Below are positions 18,329 to 27,214 of a DNA stretch of 64,000 nucleotides, piece by piece. Under the pieces are notes generated by a model. The model saw only the letters and a list, made by a program, of their open reading frames with translations. It was not told the DNA's origin and searched no databases. Source of the DNA: Methylacidiphilum kamchatkense Kam1 (GTDB lineage: Bacteria > Verrucomicrobiota > Verrucomicrobiia > Methylacidiphilales > Methylacidiphilaceae); assembly GCF_007475525.1 (NCBI RefSeq), contig NZ_CP037899.1, positions 1,674,001 through 1,738,000 of the forward strand. Reading direction: 5' to 3'. The translations under genes were made by a program, and so were the position numbers. Within the stretch, counting starts at the first letter, position 1, and each line of letters starts with the position of its first letter.

Positions 18329-18894
18329 TCTTTATTTTCGTCTCTTTCAAGAATGTGCTTCCAAATTTCAACCAGAGGGCCATCTGCACCATAAACCGGA
18401 TCAGTCTTAGGAAGAGCTACTCGAGCTAAATTATCCAAAACAATCGGCAGTTCTTTTGGATCTCCACGACGCAGGTCCCATGACCGGCCTTCTGGATAAG
18501 CTCCAACCACAAGAAAACCCAAACTAGCCCAAAGCCGCGCATGCGCTACTCCAGCAGGAATCACCACTACGTCTCCTACACTCAATTCTATTCCCTTGCC
18601 TCTAGGACCACCCAATCTAACCTTGGCTTGTCCACTAACTACCGCAAGCACTTCGTGTGTGGTCGAATGAAAATGATCAAACGAATAAATTCCATTTACC
18701 CAAGATCCTTGCCAATGATGCGAATAGAAAAGTTCTTCAACGGCAGAAGGTTTTTTTTCAAATTCCTTTAAAACCCCTTGATAATGAAGAACTGGGAAAG
18801 GGCTATTAGGGAACCCTTCATAAGCGGTCAAGAGTATTTCATCAGGCTTTATTCTGTGCATACTTCTACTCAACTTTGAAGAAGCAAGAACCAC
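18325..18894 (-). CDS. Cupin domain protein (YjlB-like)
   Basis: A 189-residue protein with a single cupin barrel. The first metal-binding motif is HFHSTTHEVLAVVSGQAKV (His/His/Glu ligands) and the second is GDVVVIPAGVAHARL, ending with LVVGAYPEGRSWDLRRG. The YPEG..WDL ending is characteristic of the YjlB-type small cupins of unknown function. The actual start may be the ATG at codon 12 (MHRIKPDEI). No neighbours on the same strand suggest a pathway. It probably binds a divalent metal in the cytoplasm; substrate unknown. Confidence 0.78.
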   Translation of the reverse strand: MVLASSKLSRSMHRIKPDEILLTAYEGFPNSPFPVLHYQGVLKEFEKKPSAVEELFYSHHWQGSWVNGIYSFDHFHSTTHEVLAVVSGQAKVRLGGPRGKGIELSVGDVVVIPAGVAHARLWASLGFLVVGAYPEGRSWDLRRGDPKELPIVLDNLARVALPKTDPVYGADGPLVEIWKHILERDENKE

Positions 18895-19170
18895 TTGTTG
18901 CTTAATTCGGGCTTTAACCTCTATAAAAAATAAACATAACCTTGAATGCCTGAAAATTAGAGAAGTTTTTTTCTTTTCTCTATCCTCTCTTATTAATTTC
19001 CAAAAAGCAAAGCGGCTATCCTAAACCCAAAGAATATATCCCACGAAAAGAAATTCACTTTTAGAAGGCAATACGTTCTAAACAGAGAGAAAAATTATAA
19101 AGAGGAATCGAGTTTAAATGACATCTTATTTCCAAATTTGCTTTTGCTTATTTTTTTAGAAGTATTGCTT

Positions 19171-19647
19171 TTATAAGCTAGCCATTGGGCTTGTTAGGAC
19201 AACTCTTCTCCATTCTTCATCAGTAATAAAAGCAGATTGGGCTCTCAAAAGTCTTCCGTGTTGAAAATTACAAAGCAGATCTCCTTTACCCCTGAGCTGC
19301 TCCGCACCGCTTTTATCAAGAATAAGCAAGGACTCTGTATCATCAGTTACTCTAAAAGAGATTTTTCCAGGCAAACATTGTCTGATCAGTCCTGAAACGA
19401 TTTCTTTCCTAGGACTTTGAGTAGAAATGACAAGATGAATCCCAGCACTTCTTCCCTTCTGAGCAATTCGCTGAATATGACTTTCAAACTCTTTTTTAGA
19501 TTTGCTACCGCCTTTCAGTCCTGTGATCATATCTGCATACTCATCCATCACAATTATCCAATATGGAATGTTTTCTTTCCCTGCCATATACATGCTAGTA
19601 AGATCTTTAAATCCTTCCTTCTTTAATCTTTCATTCCGATCATTCAT
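19171..19647 (-). CDS. FtsK/HerA motor domain, Walker B half (second part of split protein)
   Basis: 158 residues forming the second half of an FtsK/SpoIIIE-type ATPase. They include IPYWIIVMDEYADMI (Walker B, about residues 25-39), HIQRIAQKGRSAGIHLVIST (the FtsK RAxGIHL motif), RQCLPGKISFRVTDDTESL and LDKSGAEQLRGKGDLLC, all in the order found in FtsK. It lacks its own Walker A, which sits at the end of the preceding gene. Its ATG overlaps that gene's stop as ATGAATGA (8 bases). Two readings are possible: a +1 frame error within one long protein (VQ then QMNDRNERLKK aligns best with one base skipped), or two coupled polypeptides that together make one ATPase site. The domain assignment is certain. 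Confidence 0.85.
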   Translation of the reverse strand: MNDRNERLKKEGFKDLTSMYMAGKENIPYWIIVMDEYADMITGLKGGSKSKKEFESHIQRIAQKGRSAGIHLVISTQSPRKEIVSGLIRQCLPGKISFRVTDDTESLLILDKSGAEQLRGKGDLLCNFQHGRLLRAQSAFITDEEWRRVVLTSPMASL

Positions 19648-22600
19648 TTGCTTGAACTGCCTGTTTCAACAAATTCTCAGCTTCCTCATGGCTGTTTATG
19701 CTTTTTAGGGGAAGAAAATCAGTCCCTTTAAAATCAATTAAAAAGACCCTAGCTTTTTTTGGATATTTAGAAAGAATGGCTCCGATGAGCGACTTCAAAA
19801 ATTGGCTTTTCCCGCTTCCCGTGGTTCCAGCTACTAATAGATGAGGAAAATTGCTATCAGTAAAATCACCGATAACCCATTCGGATTGTTCTAAATCAAT
19901 CGTTTTGCCAATTGGAAATGCAAGATCTCCTTTAAGTTCTTTTAATGCTTCTTTCCAAGGAACTATGCAATCTATTTGAGGGAGGGCTACATCGATCTTT
20001 ACATAATTTTTATCCGCATCGATAAATGGAGGAACATCTAGCCCAAGATGTAACTGAATGTCTTTCTTTCTATTTACGATATTCGTTAACTTTACCGTTA
20101 CATCTTTTTCAACAAAAAATCGAATGAATTGCGGAGCAGTTTTAGATTCACTCACTTTAGCATCGATTTTATTCTTAGAAAAAAATTCGTTTAATTTCTC
20201 TATGTAATTCTTGTAAGGCTCATTCCCGTTGATAGCTATTCTTTCCAGGACTGTAACTATTTTTAAATTAAAAAGCCTTTCTAGCTCATTTTTATTCAGT
20301 TCGATGACTTTTCTATTGGGATGAAAATAAGCAAGGCTTATTCGAGTCGGCTCCTGACCGGACTGTTTTAACATCCAGGAATATAGAGCAAGCTGAAGTT
20401 TATCTTTTTCATCAATATTCTCAGTAGATGGTTCATATCTTGATATTTTGTAATCAACTAACTCGATAGCATTGGCTGTCGTTTTACTTAATCGATCAAT
20501 TCTTCCAATAATTTTTATTTTTTTACTGTCTTTTTTGACATAATCGGCATAGATATCCTTTTCAATTTCCCAAAAAAGATGATCTATTCGGTTATCGCAT
20601 CGAGCCAGTTCTTCGGGCAAGCCCTTATAAAAAGCATATAAAGCTTCTTCCAAAAATCGTTTTTCTTCTTTCTTTAAATCGCCTTTGGCTCTAATATCAC
20701 CTTTTATTTTATCTTGTATTATTTCTTTAAGCCTTTTTAGCAACTCATCCGGACGAATGAAATGTGATGCTTTTGCTTCCTTGCTGATGTCAGCGATTAT
20801 CTTATGAAAATAATCACCTAGATTGGAGTCTGGTTGTTTTTCAGGCCCTAATGACTCATTGCTCGAAATCTTGTCTATAATCCAGCTTACAGTAACCTCT
20901 ATTCCATTAGTAAGAGTAGGAAGAGGTGGTTGTGGTAGTGGAGTGATTTGTGGTGGAGGAGATGATGATGCGACTAATGAATCAATCCATGAAGAAAGCT
21001 TCTTTGAGACAAATTCTTCTACTTCTTCTTTCGAATAGGTGATATCCCTAGAAATAGCATTACGATAAAGTATAGCCAGGGCATAGAATTCAGCCGTTTT
21101 ATCCTTATCAAAAGCTTCTATGCGCAAACGACCTTCTTTTTTGGCTTTATCGATTGTTTCTTTTTCTTTAGTAGCCTTCCAATTTTTCCCTGGAATTTCC
21201 TTTAATTCGGGGGATCTAAGGAATACACCCAAAAACCGTCTACGTTCGGCTTGAAAAGAATGAAATAGTTCAAGAGTCTTCTTAGCAATTGCGCCCCAGC
21301 GTTTCCAATTGTCACTTTTATCACAACCAAAATAAATAGTAATCTGATGACCTTCATTTTGCCAACAAACCGAATAGTAATCATGTTTTATCTGCTGGAC
21401 TGATTCTTTTTTCCCAAAAAGAGCTGATTGAATCGCCTCAAGAAAAAGATCAGGTTGAAATATAACCTGACCAGAAAGAAACTTCTTCTTCTCTTCATTA
21501 AAAATCTTTTCTAACTCATCGTTTCCTTTTGGTCCATCGTCTCTGTTTGGTTCATCTTTTAATCTTTGCTCAGCCCATTGAAGAAACTTTCTAATTCCTA
21601 CTTTTGTTTGGGAAGAAAAAAACGAAGGTAATTCTTCAAGAAGCTTTCTATATTTGCTTTCTTCAATAGGATATCTTCTCATCCTTTGCTTGATAAGTTC
21701 TATGGCTTGGTCTCTGTTCAAGCCTTCTAACTCTAACTGTTTTTCATAAGCAATCCTATCTAGATTGGCCTTATGAATATAATTTCTATGTCTTATCTCC
21801 CAATCATAGGAATTTGTCGTAAGAATAGTTAGATGATTCTTGCATTCATTAACAAGAGAACCAATCACAGATCCAAATTGCCTACATAACGACTCATCCT
21901 CTCCATAACGTTCAGTTTGATCAAAACAGAAAACAAAAGGGCGTGCAAAAGATGCAAGGTTACAAAATTGACAAACCCGCTGCCAGCATAAATCATTTCG
22001 ATCATCAACAGTTGAATCCAGAGATTTAATATATTTTGTTGGAAGGCCAATTTCTTTTGCATCTTCTTCCTCCAAACTTTCTCCAGTTAGCCATTCTATA
22101 CACTTCTCCCTATGGCGCTGGTCATGGTTGGCAGAATACCAGAAAAAGATCCAAAACAGAGGGATAAGCTTATATAGCTCTCCAATATCGATGCCTCTTT
22201 TGTATAAAGCATTTTCGCAACAATGAGCTAAAGAATCCCAATAGGATGCTTGCATCCATTGAATCCATTTTTCAGAAGGATTAGAAAAATCAGCCTTTTG
22301 ATTGGGTGCATTTCTTAAAGCTTCTACAACTTCGAACTCGTTGGAAACTCTTCTGACAAGACTCTTCTGAATAAGCTCCTGTGGTTCAATCAATTTATCA
22401 TTTATAAGATCAGCCAAGAGATTGCCGATAATGCGGCTAGTATAAATTTCAAATTGTGTATAGGATCGGTTATTTCCCTTATTTATAAATTCTTCAGGCC
22501 GAGAAAGCTCAGTAAGAATCCTATCGAAGATATTTATCCAAAATCGATGAGGATCAATAATCGCATAAAAATAAATGAGAGTTGCTTTGCCCTTAAGCTC

Positions 22601-22804
22601 TTGAAACAATCTTCCAATAAGATAGGTCTTGCCAAAACCAGCTTCGGGTGAAGATAACAGATAGGCTTTGGGAAGTTCTTTTTTTTGACCTAGCTCTTCG
22701 AATTTTTTGAGAAGAAATATTAAGGGTCTTTCATTTAATCCACTAAGAGGAGGATCTGGAAGAACTCTTGGATCTTTAACAATTTGTTCTTCAAAAGGAT
22801 TCAT
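19640..22804 (-). CDS. AAA ATPase - RecB/Cas4-type nuclease - FtsK Walker A fusion protein
   Basis: A 1,054-residue protein with three recognisable modules. Residues 1-430: an AAA/STAND-like ATPase with Walker A SPEAGFGKTYL (about 52-62), Walker B VFCFDQTE (291-298) and sensor ILTTNSYDWE (327-336). Residues 430-615: a region I do not recognise. A proline-rich linker follows at 617-629. Residues about 660-850: a PD-(D/E)XK nuclease of the RecB/Cas4 kind, with GRIDRLS (767-773), ELVDYK (781-786) and QLALYSWML (804-812). Residues 930-1,054: the start of an FtsK/HerA motor with HLLVAGTTGSGKSQFLKSL (Walker A 993-1,000) and VFLIDFKGTDF. The motor is completed by the overlapping downstream frame. 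It lies 14 bases behind the winged-helix gene, so both are one operon. A DNA-translocating nuclease machine, probably in anti-phage or anti-plasmid defence (inference). Confidence 0.82.
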   Translation of the reverse strand: MNPFEEQIVKDPRVLPDPPLSGLNERPLIFLLKKFEELGQKKELPKAYLLSSPEAGFGKTYLIGRLFQELKGKATLIYFYAIIDPHRFWINIFDRILTELSRPEEFINKGNNRSYTQFEIYTSRIIGNLLADLINDKLIEPQELIQKSLVRRVSNEFEVVEALRNAPNQKADFSNPSEKWIQWMQASYWDSLAHCCENALYKRGIDIGELYKLIPLFWIFFWYSANHDQRHREKCIEWLTGESLEEEDAKEIGLPTKYIKSLDSTVDDRNDLCWQRVCQFCNLASFARPFVFCFDQTERYGEDESLCRQFGSVIGSLVNECKNHLTILTTNSYDWEIRHRNYIHKANLDRIAYEKQLELEGLNRDQAIELIKQRMRRYPIEESKYRKLLEELPSFFSSQTKVGIRKFLQWAEQRLKDEPNRDDGPKGNDELEKIFNEEKKKFLSGQVIFQPDLFLEAIQSALFGKKESVQQIKHDYYSVCWQNEGHQITIYFGCDKSDNWKRWGAIAKKTLELFHSFQAERRRFLGVFLRSPELKEIPGKNWKATKEKETIDKAKKEGRLRIEAFDKDKTAEFYALAILYRNAISRDITYSKEEVEEFVSKKLSSWIDSLVASSSPPPQITPLPQPPLPTLTNGIEVTVSWIIDKISSNESLGPEKQPDSNLGDYFHKIIADISKEAKASHFIRPDELLKRLKEIIQDKIKGDIRAKGDLKKEEKRFLEEALYAFYKGLPEELARCDNRIDHLFWEIEKDIYADYVKKDSKKIKIIGRIDRLSKTTANAIELVDYKISRYEPSTENIDEKDKLQLALYSWMLKQSGQEPTRISLAYFHPNRKVIELNKNELERLFNLKIVTVLERIAINGNEPYKNYIEKLNEFFSKNKIDAKVSESKTAPQFIRFFVEKDVTVKLTNIVNRKKDIQLHLGLDVPPFIDADKNYVKIDVALPQIDCIVPWKEALKELKGDLAFPIGKTIDLEQSEWVIGDFTDSNFPHLLVAGTTGSGKSQFLKSLIGAILSKYPKKARVFLIDFKGTDFLPLKSINSHEEAENLLKQAVQANE

Positions 22805-22818
22805 CTTCTTTTTAAGTT

Positions 22819-23565
22819 TTAAGATTGCTCAAGTTTAACTCTCAAAAATCTATTGCCTGCATACTGCAACACTGCCTCTTTTTCTTCTTCAGAAGCCAAA
22901 GCCCAGTCTCCTTCAAAAAGATGGGCTAAACCCTTCCTACTCTGTTCTAGAAGCCATTCGTGAAGGCTCTTTAGATCAACACCTGATTTTTTCTGCAAAG
23001 AAGCAATAGCAACATGAGAGAAGTTATTAAACTTATTTTCCTTCAGGAGCTCCTCATAAGCTTTATAAATCTTTCTTGGATTAATAGAAGAAGTGTCCTT
23101 TTTTTCTTCTTTACAAAAAAGAGCCATAGGCAAATAATACCTTGTTTTGCCTATCCTTAAGGGAATCAGAAGACCATCGGCGATTAAACAGTCTAATGTC
23201 TCTTGAAAAAGACTTTTAGGACAATTTGAGCATTTCTTGTACAATTGGGTTGCAGAAATGGGCTTGTATTCAATAGGCTTTTCATCAGCAGGGAAAAAAG
23301 ATTCTAAGGTTTTTTCAATTTTGCCAGCGATCTTTTCCACATTAGGCGCATAGTCAGATAAATAATATCTTTCAGAAAAATTAATGACCTTATTTTCCTG
23401 GATCAGTTGGTTCAGTTGATTTTTGTAATCCTCTGAACTATCCTTTTTAGGAAGAAGCTGGCTTTTCGATAAACCACTTTCTTTTGCTTTCTCCAGACGC
23501 TTAAGTAAGCTTTCTCTTATATCAAAAGAAGTCTTTTTTTTCTTTTCTTTTGAAACTTTACCCAT
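22819..23565 (-). CDS. Putative winged-helix partner of the AAA-nuclease-FtsK protein
   Basis: A protein of about 248 residues if started at ATG 23,565 (MGKVSKEKKKKTSFDIRESL); a GTG at 23,598 would add 11. It is charged and mostly helical. The segments SLLKRLEKAKESGLSKSQLL and TQLYKKCSNCPKSLFQETL (followed by a DGLLIPLRIGKTRYYLP wing-like strand pair) look like consecutive winged-helix DNA-binding folds, but I do not recognise a named family. It is the first gene of a two-gene minus-strand unit (14-base gap to the fusion protein). A DNA-recognition, loading or regulatory role for the motor-nuclease is the natural guess; there is no direct evidence. Confidence 0.65.
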   Translation of the reverse strand: MGKVSKEKKKKTSFDIRESLLKRLEKAKESGLSKSQLLPKKDSSEDYKNQLNQLIQENKVINFSERYYLSDYAPNVEKIAGKIEKTLESFFPADEKPIEYKPISATQLYKKCSNCPKSLFQETLDCLIADGLLIPLRIGKTRYYLPMALFCKEEKKDTSSINPRKIYKAYEELLKENKFNNFSHVAIASLQKKSGVDLKSLHEWLLEQSRKGLAHLFEGDWALASEEEKEAVLQYAGNRFLRVKLEQS

Positions 23566-23598
23566 TTTTCTCAACCCTAAACTCCATATTTTGAACAC

Positions 23599-23915
23599 TA
23601 AGTTCTTTCAAAGTCGAGCATAATTTTTTTTTGTTTCAGATTTTCTAACCCCACATTTCTGGATCATTCACAAAAATTAAAAGGGAAAAGAATATTCCTT
23701 AATTTTCTTTAAATCTTCTAACCTGTTCATTTTAGTTCGAAGATCTTTTTGAAATTTTATTATATTGAGTTTATAACACTACATGTAACTTAGGCTGCTT
23801 TTATACTTTTGAACAAAATCAATAAAGGCTTTACGGAAGTCTAAGACTCATAAAAGAGTATGATTACATAAAATCCTAAGAACATTAAAAGTAGAATGGC
23901 CTAAAGATAGGAAAA
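23599..23915. other. Intergenic stretch between divergent genes
   Basis: About 317 bases, AT-rich, between the minus-strand two-gene unit and the plus-strand FkbM gene. It should hold both promoters. I see no clear inverted repeats or coding potential. Confidence 0.4.
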
Positions 23916-24804
23916 ATGAATCCAAACCCAGAGGATAAATATTTAGACAAGAATCCATCTCTTTTCAAAAGTATAGAACAAAAAATTGCCGCGGTGTTAA
24001 ATCTTTACAAGTCAAGGCCATTGCCTGGAGTTTCTAAAAGCTCTCTTTTAGTTGATTCGATTTGGTTTGGATTGACTGACGTTCAAAAGAAAAAAAAAGA
24101 AGGTATTCTAAAGCTTGGAAAATGGAAAATCCATTATCGATATGCTCCTAGTCCCTACCCCCCTAATTAGAGAAATATTTTTTAATCGTATCTACGAATT
24201 TCGGTCGACAAAGCCAAATCCACGAATCTTTGACTGTGGAGCCAATATTGGCATGGCGACTTTCTTTTTTAAGAGTCTTTATCCAGAAGCTTCAATAGAA
24301 GCCTTTGAAGCTGATCCTGAGCTTGCCTGTATTCTAAAAAGAAACATTTCTGAAAATTACCTTGCTAACGTTCAAGTGAACGATTGTGCCTTAGGAAATA
24401 AAAACGGGGTTGGAGAGTTTTACCCTAATAATAATCCAGTATTAGGCAAAATGGGAAAACCTTCAGTTGGAAGCAAGCCTTCCATACCAATTTCAATTCG
24501 GCGACTTTCTGAATGGATTGGAGAAGGGGTAGATTTCTTAAAACTAGATGTTGAGGGAGCTGAATGGGAGATTGTCAAAGATCTTTATGAATCGAATGTG
24601 TTGTGGAAAATAAAAGAAGCAGTTGTGGAATATCATGGGAATACAGATGGAGAGGAATCCCGTTTTGGCGAATTTTTGTCTTTTTAGGAAAAATCTGGAT
24701 TTCTATGTGTTTCTCCGTCCAATCCCTTGAATTTTTCAAAATTTTTTCCAACAACTCTTATACTTAGATTTAGACAACAGAAAGAACATACAATTGCATC
24801 TTGA
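23916..24804 (+). pseudogene. FkbM-family methyltransferase, frameshift plus in-frame stop
   Basis: The first frame (23,916-24,170) ends at YRYAPSPYPPN, where a C6 run at about 24,158-24,163 appears one base too long. The next frame continues with LIREIFFNRIYEF and IFDCGANIGMATFFFKSL (SAM motif I), IEAFEADPELACILKRNI and FLKLDVEGAEWEIVKDL, the FkbM hallmark. A TAG at 24,685-24,687 interrupts, yet the same frame stays open to TGA 24,804 with protein-like FSKFFPTTLILRFRQQ, the usual end of such enzymes. FkbM proteins O-methylate sugars or polyketides. With two lesions it is probably inactive; both could be sequence errors, but the TAG is not in a homopolymer longer than T5. Confidence 0.75.
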
Positions 24805-24805
24805 A

Positions 24806-25282
24806 ATGACTAATGGATTCAATGATTTTTTCAGCGCAATGATTAATAATCTTATAGCTCGTGGGATTTCTTGGGCAAAGAAAGTTGTAGAAGAACAAGC
24901 AAAAGAAGGACGCCTACTTTCTGATTCTGAGCTTATAGTGGCAAAAAAAGTGGGAGTCCGATATCCTGAAAGGATCCGGATCGTTTTTGTTGATCAGATC
25001 CCTCATCCTGAAGACCCTCAACTTTTAGAAATAGCTCAAAGCTATGGACTCTCTTTTCCTTCAATGATTGGTTTAGCCCTTGGTTATACAATTTTTATTC
25101 GTAATAATAACTTTTCAGAAAAGCTGTTAGCTCATGAATGTCGCCATGTCTATCAATTCGAACAAGCTGGCAGTATTGAATCTTATCTTCAAAATTACCT
25201 TCAATCTTTGCTCCCTAATGGTTATGCTAACTCTCCCTATGAAAAGGATGCACAAGCCTGGGAGAAAAAAGGACAATCTTAA
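24806..25282 (+). CDS. Small zincin-like protein with HExxH motif
   Basis: About 158 residues from ATG 24,806 (a TTG at 24,794 is the upstream alternative). LLAHECRHVYQFEQAG contains the HExxH zinc motif (H-E-C-R-H), followed 40 residues later by SPYEKDAQAWE, whose acidic residues could supply the third ligand. This arrangement resembles DUF4157-like or other short metallopeptidase-like proteins. No signal peptide is seen; ALGYTIFIRN precedes the motif. It starts right after the end of the FkbM remnant. It may be a protease, but several such small proteins have no proven activity. Confidence 0.6.
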   Translation: MTNGFNDFFSAMINNLIARGISWAKKVVEEQAKEGRLLSDSELIVAKKVGVRYPERIRIVFVDQIPHPEDPQLLEIAQSYGLSFPSMIGLALGYTIFIRNNNFSEKLLAHECRHVYQFEQAGSIESYLQNYLQSLLPNGYANSPYEKDAQAWEKKGQS

Positions 25283-25717
25283 GATTTCTAAAAGGAATAT
25301 ATATAAATATTTTTGAAATATTTCTGAAAAATAGGCAATAAAACGCTCGATTGATATAAAAATCCTCTCTATCATTCCTAGCTATCACAATCACAGCATC
25401 ACTAAAATCTGAACTTAGACCTTACTAAATGGTTATCCTCACATCTAATATTTAAAACTAAGAATGCTTAGCAAAAACCTTCTCCCTGCTTTTCTATATT
25501 TAGTCTTCCATCCCTCGTAAAGAAAGCAAACTAGCGGTGCAAGAGGCGATCTGTTCTATGCTCCAGTTTTCCATGAACGGTATCACTGAATAAAAAGAAG
25601 GTTTAATGACCTATGCTTTGGAAAGCGAAGTAAAGGCAAGCTACTCTTTGCTAAGTCGTAAAACGGCCTCTTTGCGAAGCGTTGATTTTTGAATATACAT
25701 TCAAAAAGGAAGAATTC
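25283..25717. other. Intergenic stretch, nothing recognisable
   Basis: About 435 bases before the amidase gene, with no credible reading frame. The end contains the amidase ribosome binding site (AAAGGAAG about 7 bases before ATG 25,718), which decides that start over an in-frame upstream codon at 25,682. Confidence 0.45.
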
Positions 25718-27148
25718 ATGAAAGAGCTTTGGAAAAAAAGTGCGACTGAGCTTAGCCAATTGATCAAGCAAAAAGAGCTCTCACCGGTTGAACTTGTCGA
25801 CACATATGCCGAAAGAATTAAGAATATCGATCCACTTATTCATGCCTTTACATGTCTATCGATAGATGCTGCCAAAGAAAAAGCAAAAGCACTCGAAAAA
25901 GAGATTCTTCATGGTGATACGCTTTCTCCTCTGTTTGGCATTCCAATAGCCATCAAAGATCATTTTGACACTGTTTCTTTGCCTTCGACCTTTGGTTCTT
26001 ATCTTTTAAAAGATTATATAGCTAAAGAAGACCATCTACTTGTTAAAAGACTAAAAGAAGCCAAAGCACTTATCCTTGGCAAAACAAACATGCCTGAATT
26101 TGGCTTTAGCGCGACAAGCCACAATCCGATTTTTCCAGCGACTCGCAATCCATGGAATTTGGAATACACTTCTGGCGGTTCTAGTTCAGGATCCGCAGCT
26201 GCTGTTGCCACCGGTCTTTGTCCACTCTCCTTAGGCAGCGACGGTGGAGGATCCATTCGTATTCCAGCTTCTTTCTGTGGAATTTTCGGTTACAAGCCCT
26301 CCAGAGGTAGACTGCCATGGCCTATCGGGAAAGGAAGAGATTTAGAGCACTGGGAATTATTTTCTCACGCTGGTCCTCTTAGTCGAACAGTAGAAGACGC
26401 TGTGCTTTTTTTGTCCGTTCTCTCTGGGCCTGATCCTTCTGATCCTTATTCACTCCCTAAAGCAGAATTTTGCTGGAATGACTGTTTAAAAGAAGATCTC
26501 AAAGGTTTAAAGGTAGCCTTCAGCCTTGATCTTGGGTATGCCCGCATAGACCCTGAAGTAAAACAAATCGTTACAAAATCAATCGAACTTTTTGAAACGG
26601 ATCTTGGATGTAAAATTGAGGAAGTGGATCCCGGCTGGCCGGATCCTTCAGAAGCTTTCTCTACTTTAGTATATTTTGGAGCAGATTTGCCAGTGCTAAA
26701 GAAAGCGGTGAGTGAAAACAGCCAGAAAATCAGTAGTCACATCACAAGATTTCTAGAACGCAGTTTTAAGCCTGAAGACTTTTCTCAAGCATTGAAAATA
26801 CGAAGAAAAGTGATTTTTGAGATGAGTAAGCTTATGGAACAGTATGATCTTTTTCTAACCCCTGTTACTGCTGTTCCTCCCTTTCCTCTCTATTTTCAGG
26901 GACCAGACATCATTGATGGGGAAAGGGCTGATCCACTCCTTTCTTGGATTCCTTTTACTTACATTATGAACATGACTGGACAGCCCGCAGCTGCTGTCCC
27001 TGCAGGTTGGACATCAAAAAACGTTCCTGTAGGTCTTCAGATTGCTGGAAGACATTTGGATGATTTCACGACACTAAGAGCAGCTTATGCCTTCCAAAAG
27101 GCTTGCCCATGGCAAGATAAATGGCCTCCAATAGCATTGTCTACGTAA
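25718..27148 (+). CDS. Amidase signature family enzyme
   Basis: 476 residues from ATG 25,718, chosen for its GGAAG ribosome binding site. All three parts of the Ser-cisSer-Lys triad are visible: IAIKDHFDT (Lys), TSGGSSSGSAAAVATG (cis-Ser) and SDGGGSIRIPASFCG (nucleophile Ser). The chain has normal length for a stand-alone amidase and ends with the GLQIAGRHLDDFTTLRAA pattern. It is not next to gatB or gatC (a true gatCAB set is at 55.6 kb), so it is probably a catabolic amidase releasing ammonia from small amides or carbamates. Cyanase lies convergently 67 bases further on, which fits a nitrogen-scavenging neighbourhood. Confidence 0.88.
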   Translation: MKELWKKSATELSQLIKQKELSPVELVDTYAERIKNIDPLIHAFTCLSIDAAKEKAKALEKEILHGDTLSPLFGIPIAIKDHFDTVSLPSTFGSYLLKDYIAKEDHLLVKRLKEAKALILGKTNMPEFGFSATSHNPIFPATRNPWNLEYTSGGSSSGSAAAVATGLCPLSLGSDGGGSIRIPASFCGIFGYKPSRGRLPWPIGKGRDLEHWELFSHAGPLSRTVEDAVLFLSVLSGPDPSDPYSLPKAEFCWNDCLKEDLKGLKVAFSLDLGYARIDPEVKQIVTKSIELFETDLGCKIEEVDPGWPDPSEAFSTLVYFGADLPVLKKAVSENSQKISSHITRFLERSFKPEDFSQALKIRRKVIFEMSKLMEQYDLFLTPVTAVPPFPLYFQGPDIIDGERADPLLSWIPFTYIMNMTGQPAAAVPAGWTSKNVPVGLQIAGRHLDDFTTLRAAYAFQKACPWQDKWPPIALST

Positions 27149-27214
27149 AAGGACGAGGTATAAAAAGCTTTTAGAAGAAATCTTCTTTTTATAAAAAACG
27201 AAAAAGGCTATTTG

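Noticed and set aside
19171-23565. Assignment of the AAA-nuclease-FtsK locus to the Dnd/Dpt or BREX systems
   Set aside because: No dndB-E, dptF or dptG genes and no BREX methylase, PglZ or Lon-like gene are nearby, and the domain order differs from DptH and BrxC as I know them.
27149-27214. Terminator between the amidase and cyanase genes
   Set aside because: AGAAG-AAAT-CTTCT with flanking A and T runs gives only a five-pair AT-rich stem; it is suggestive but too weak to list.
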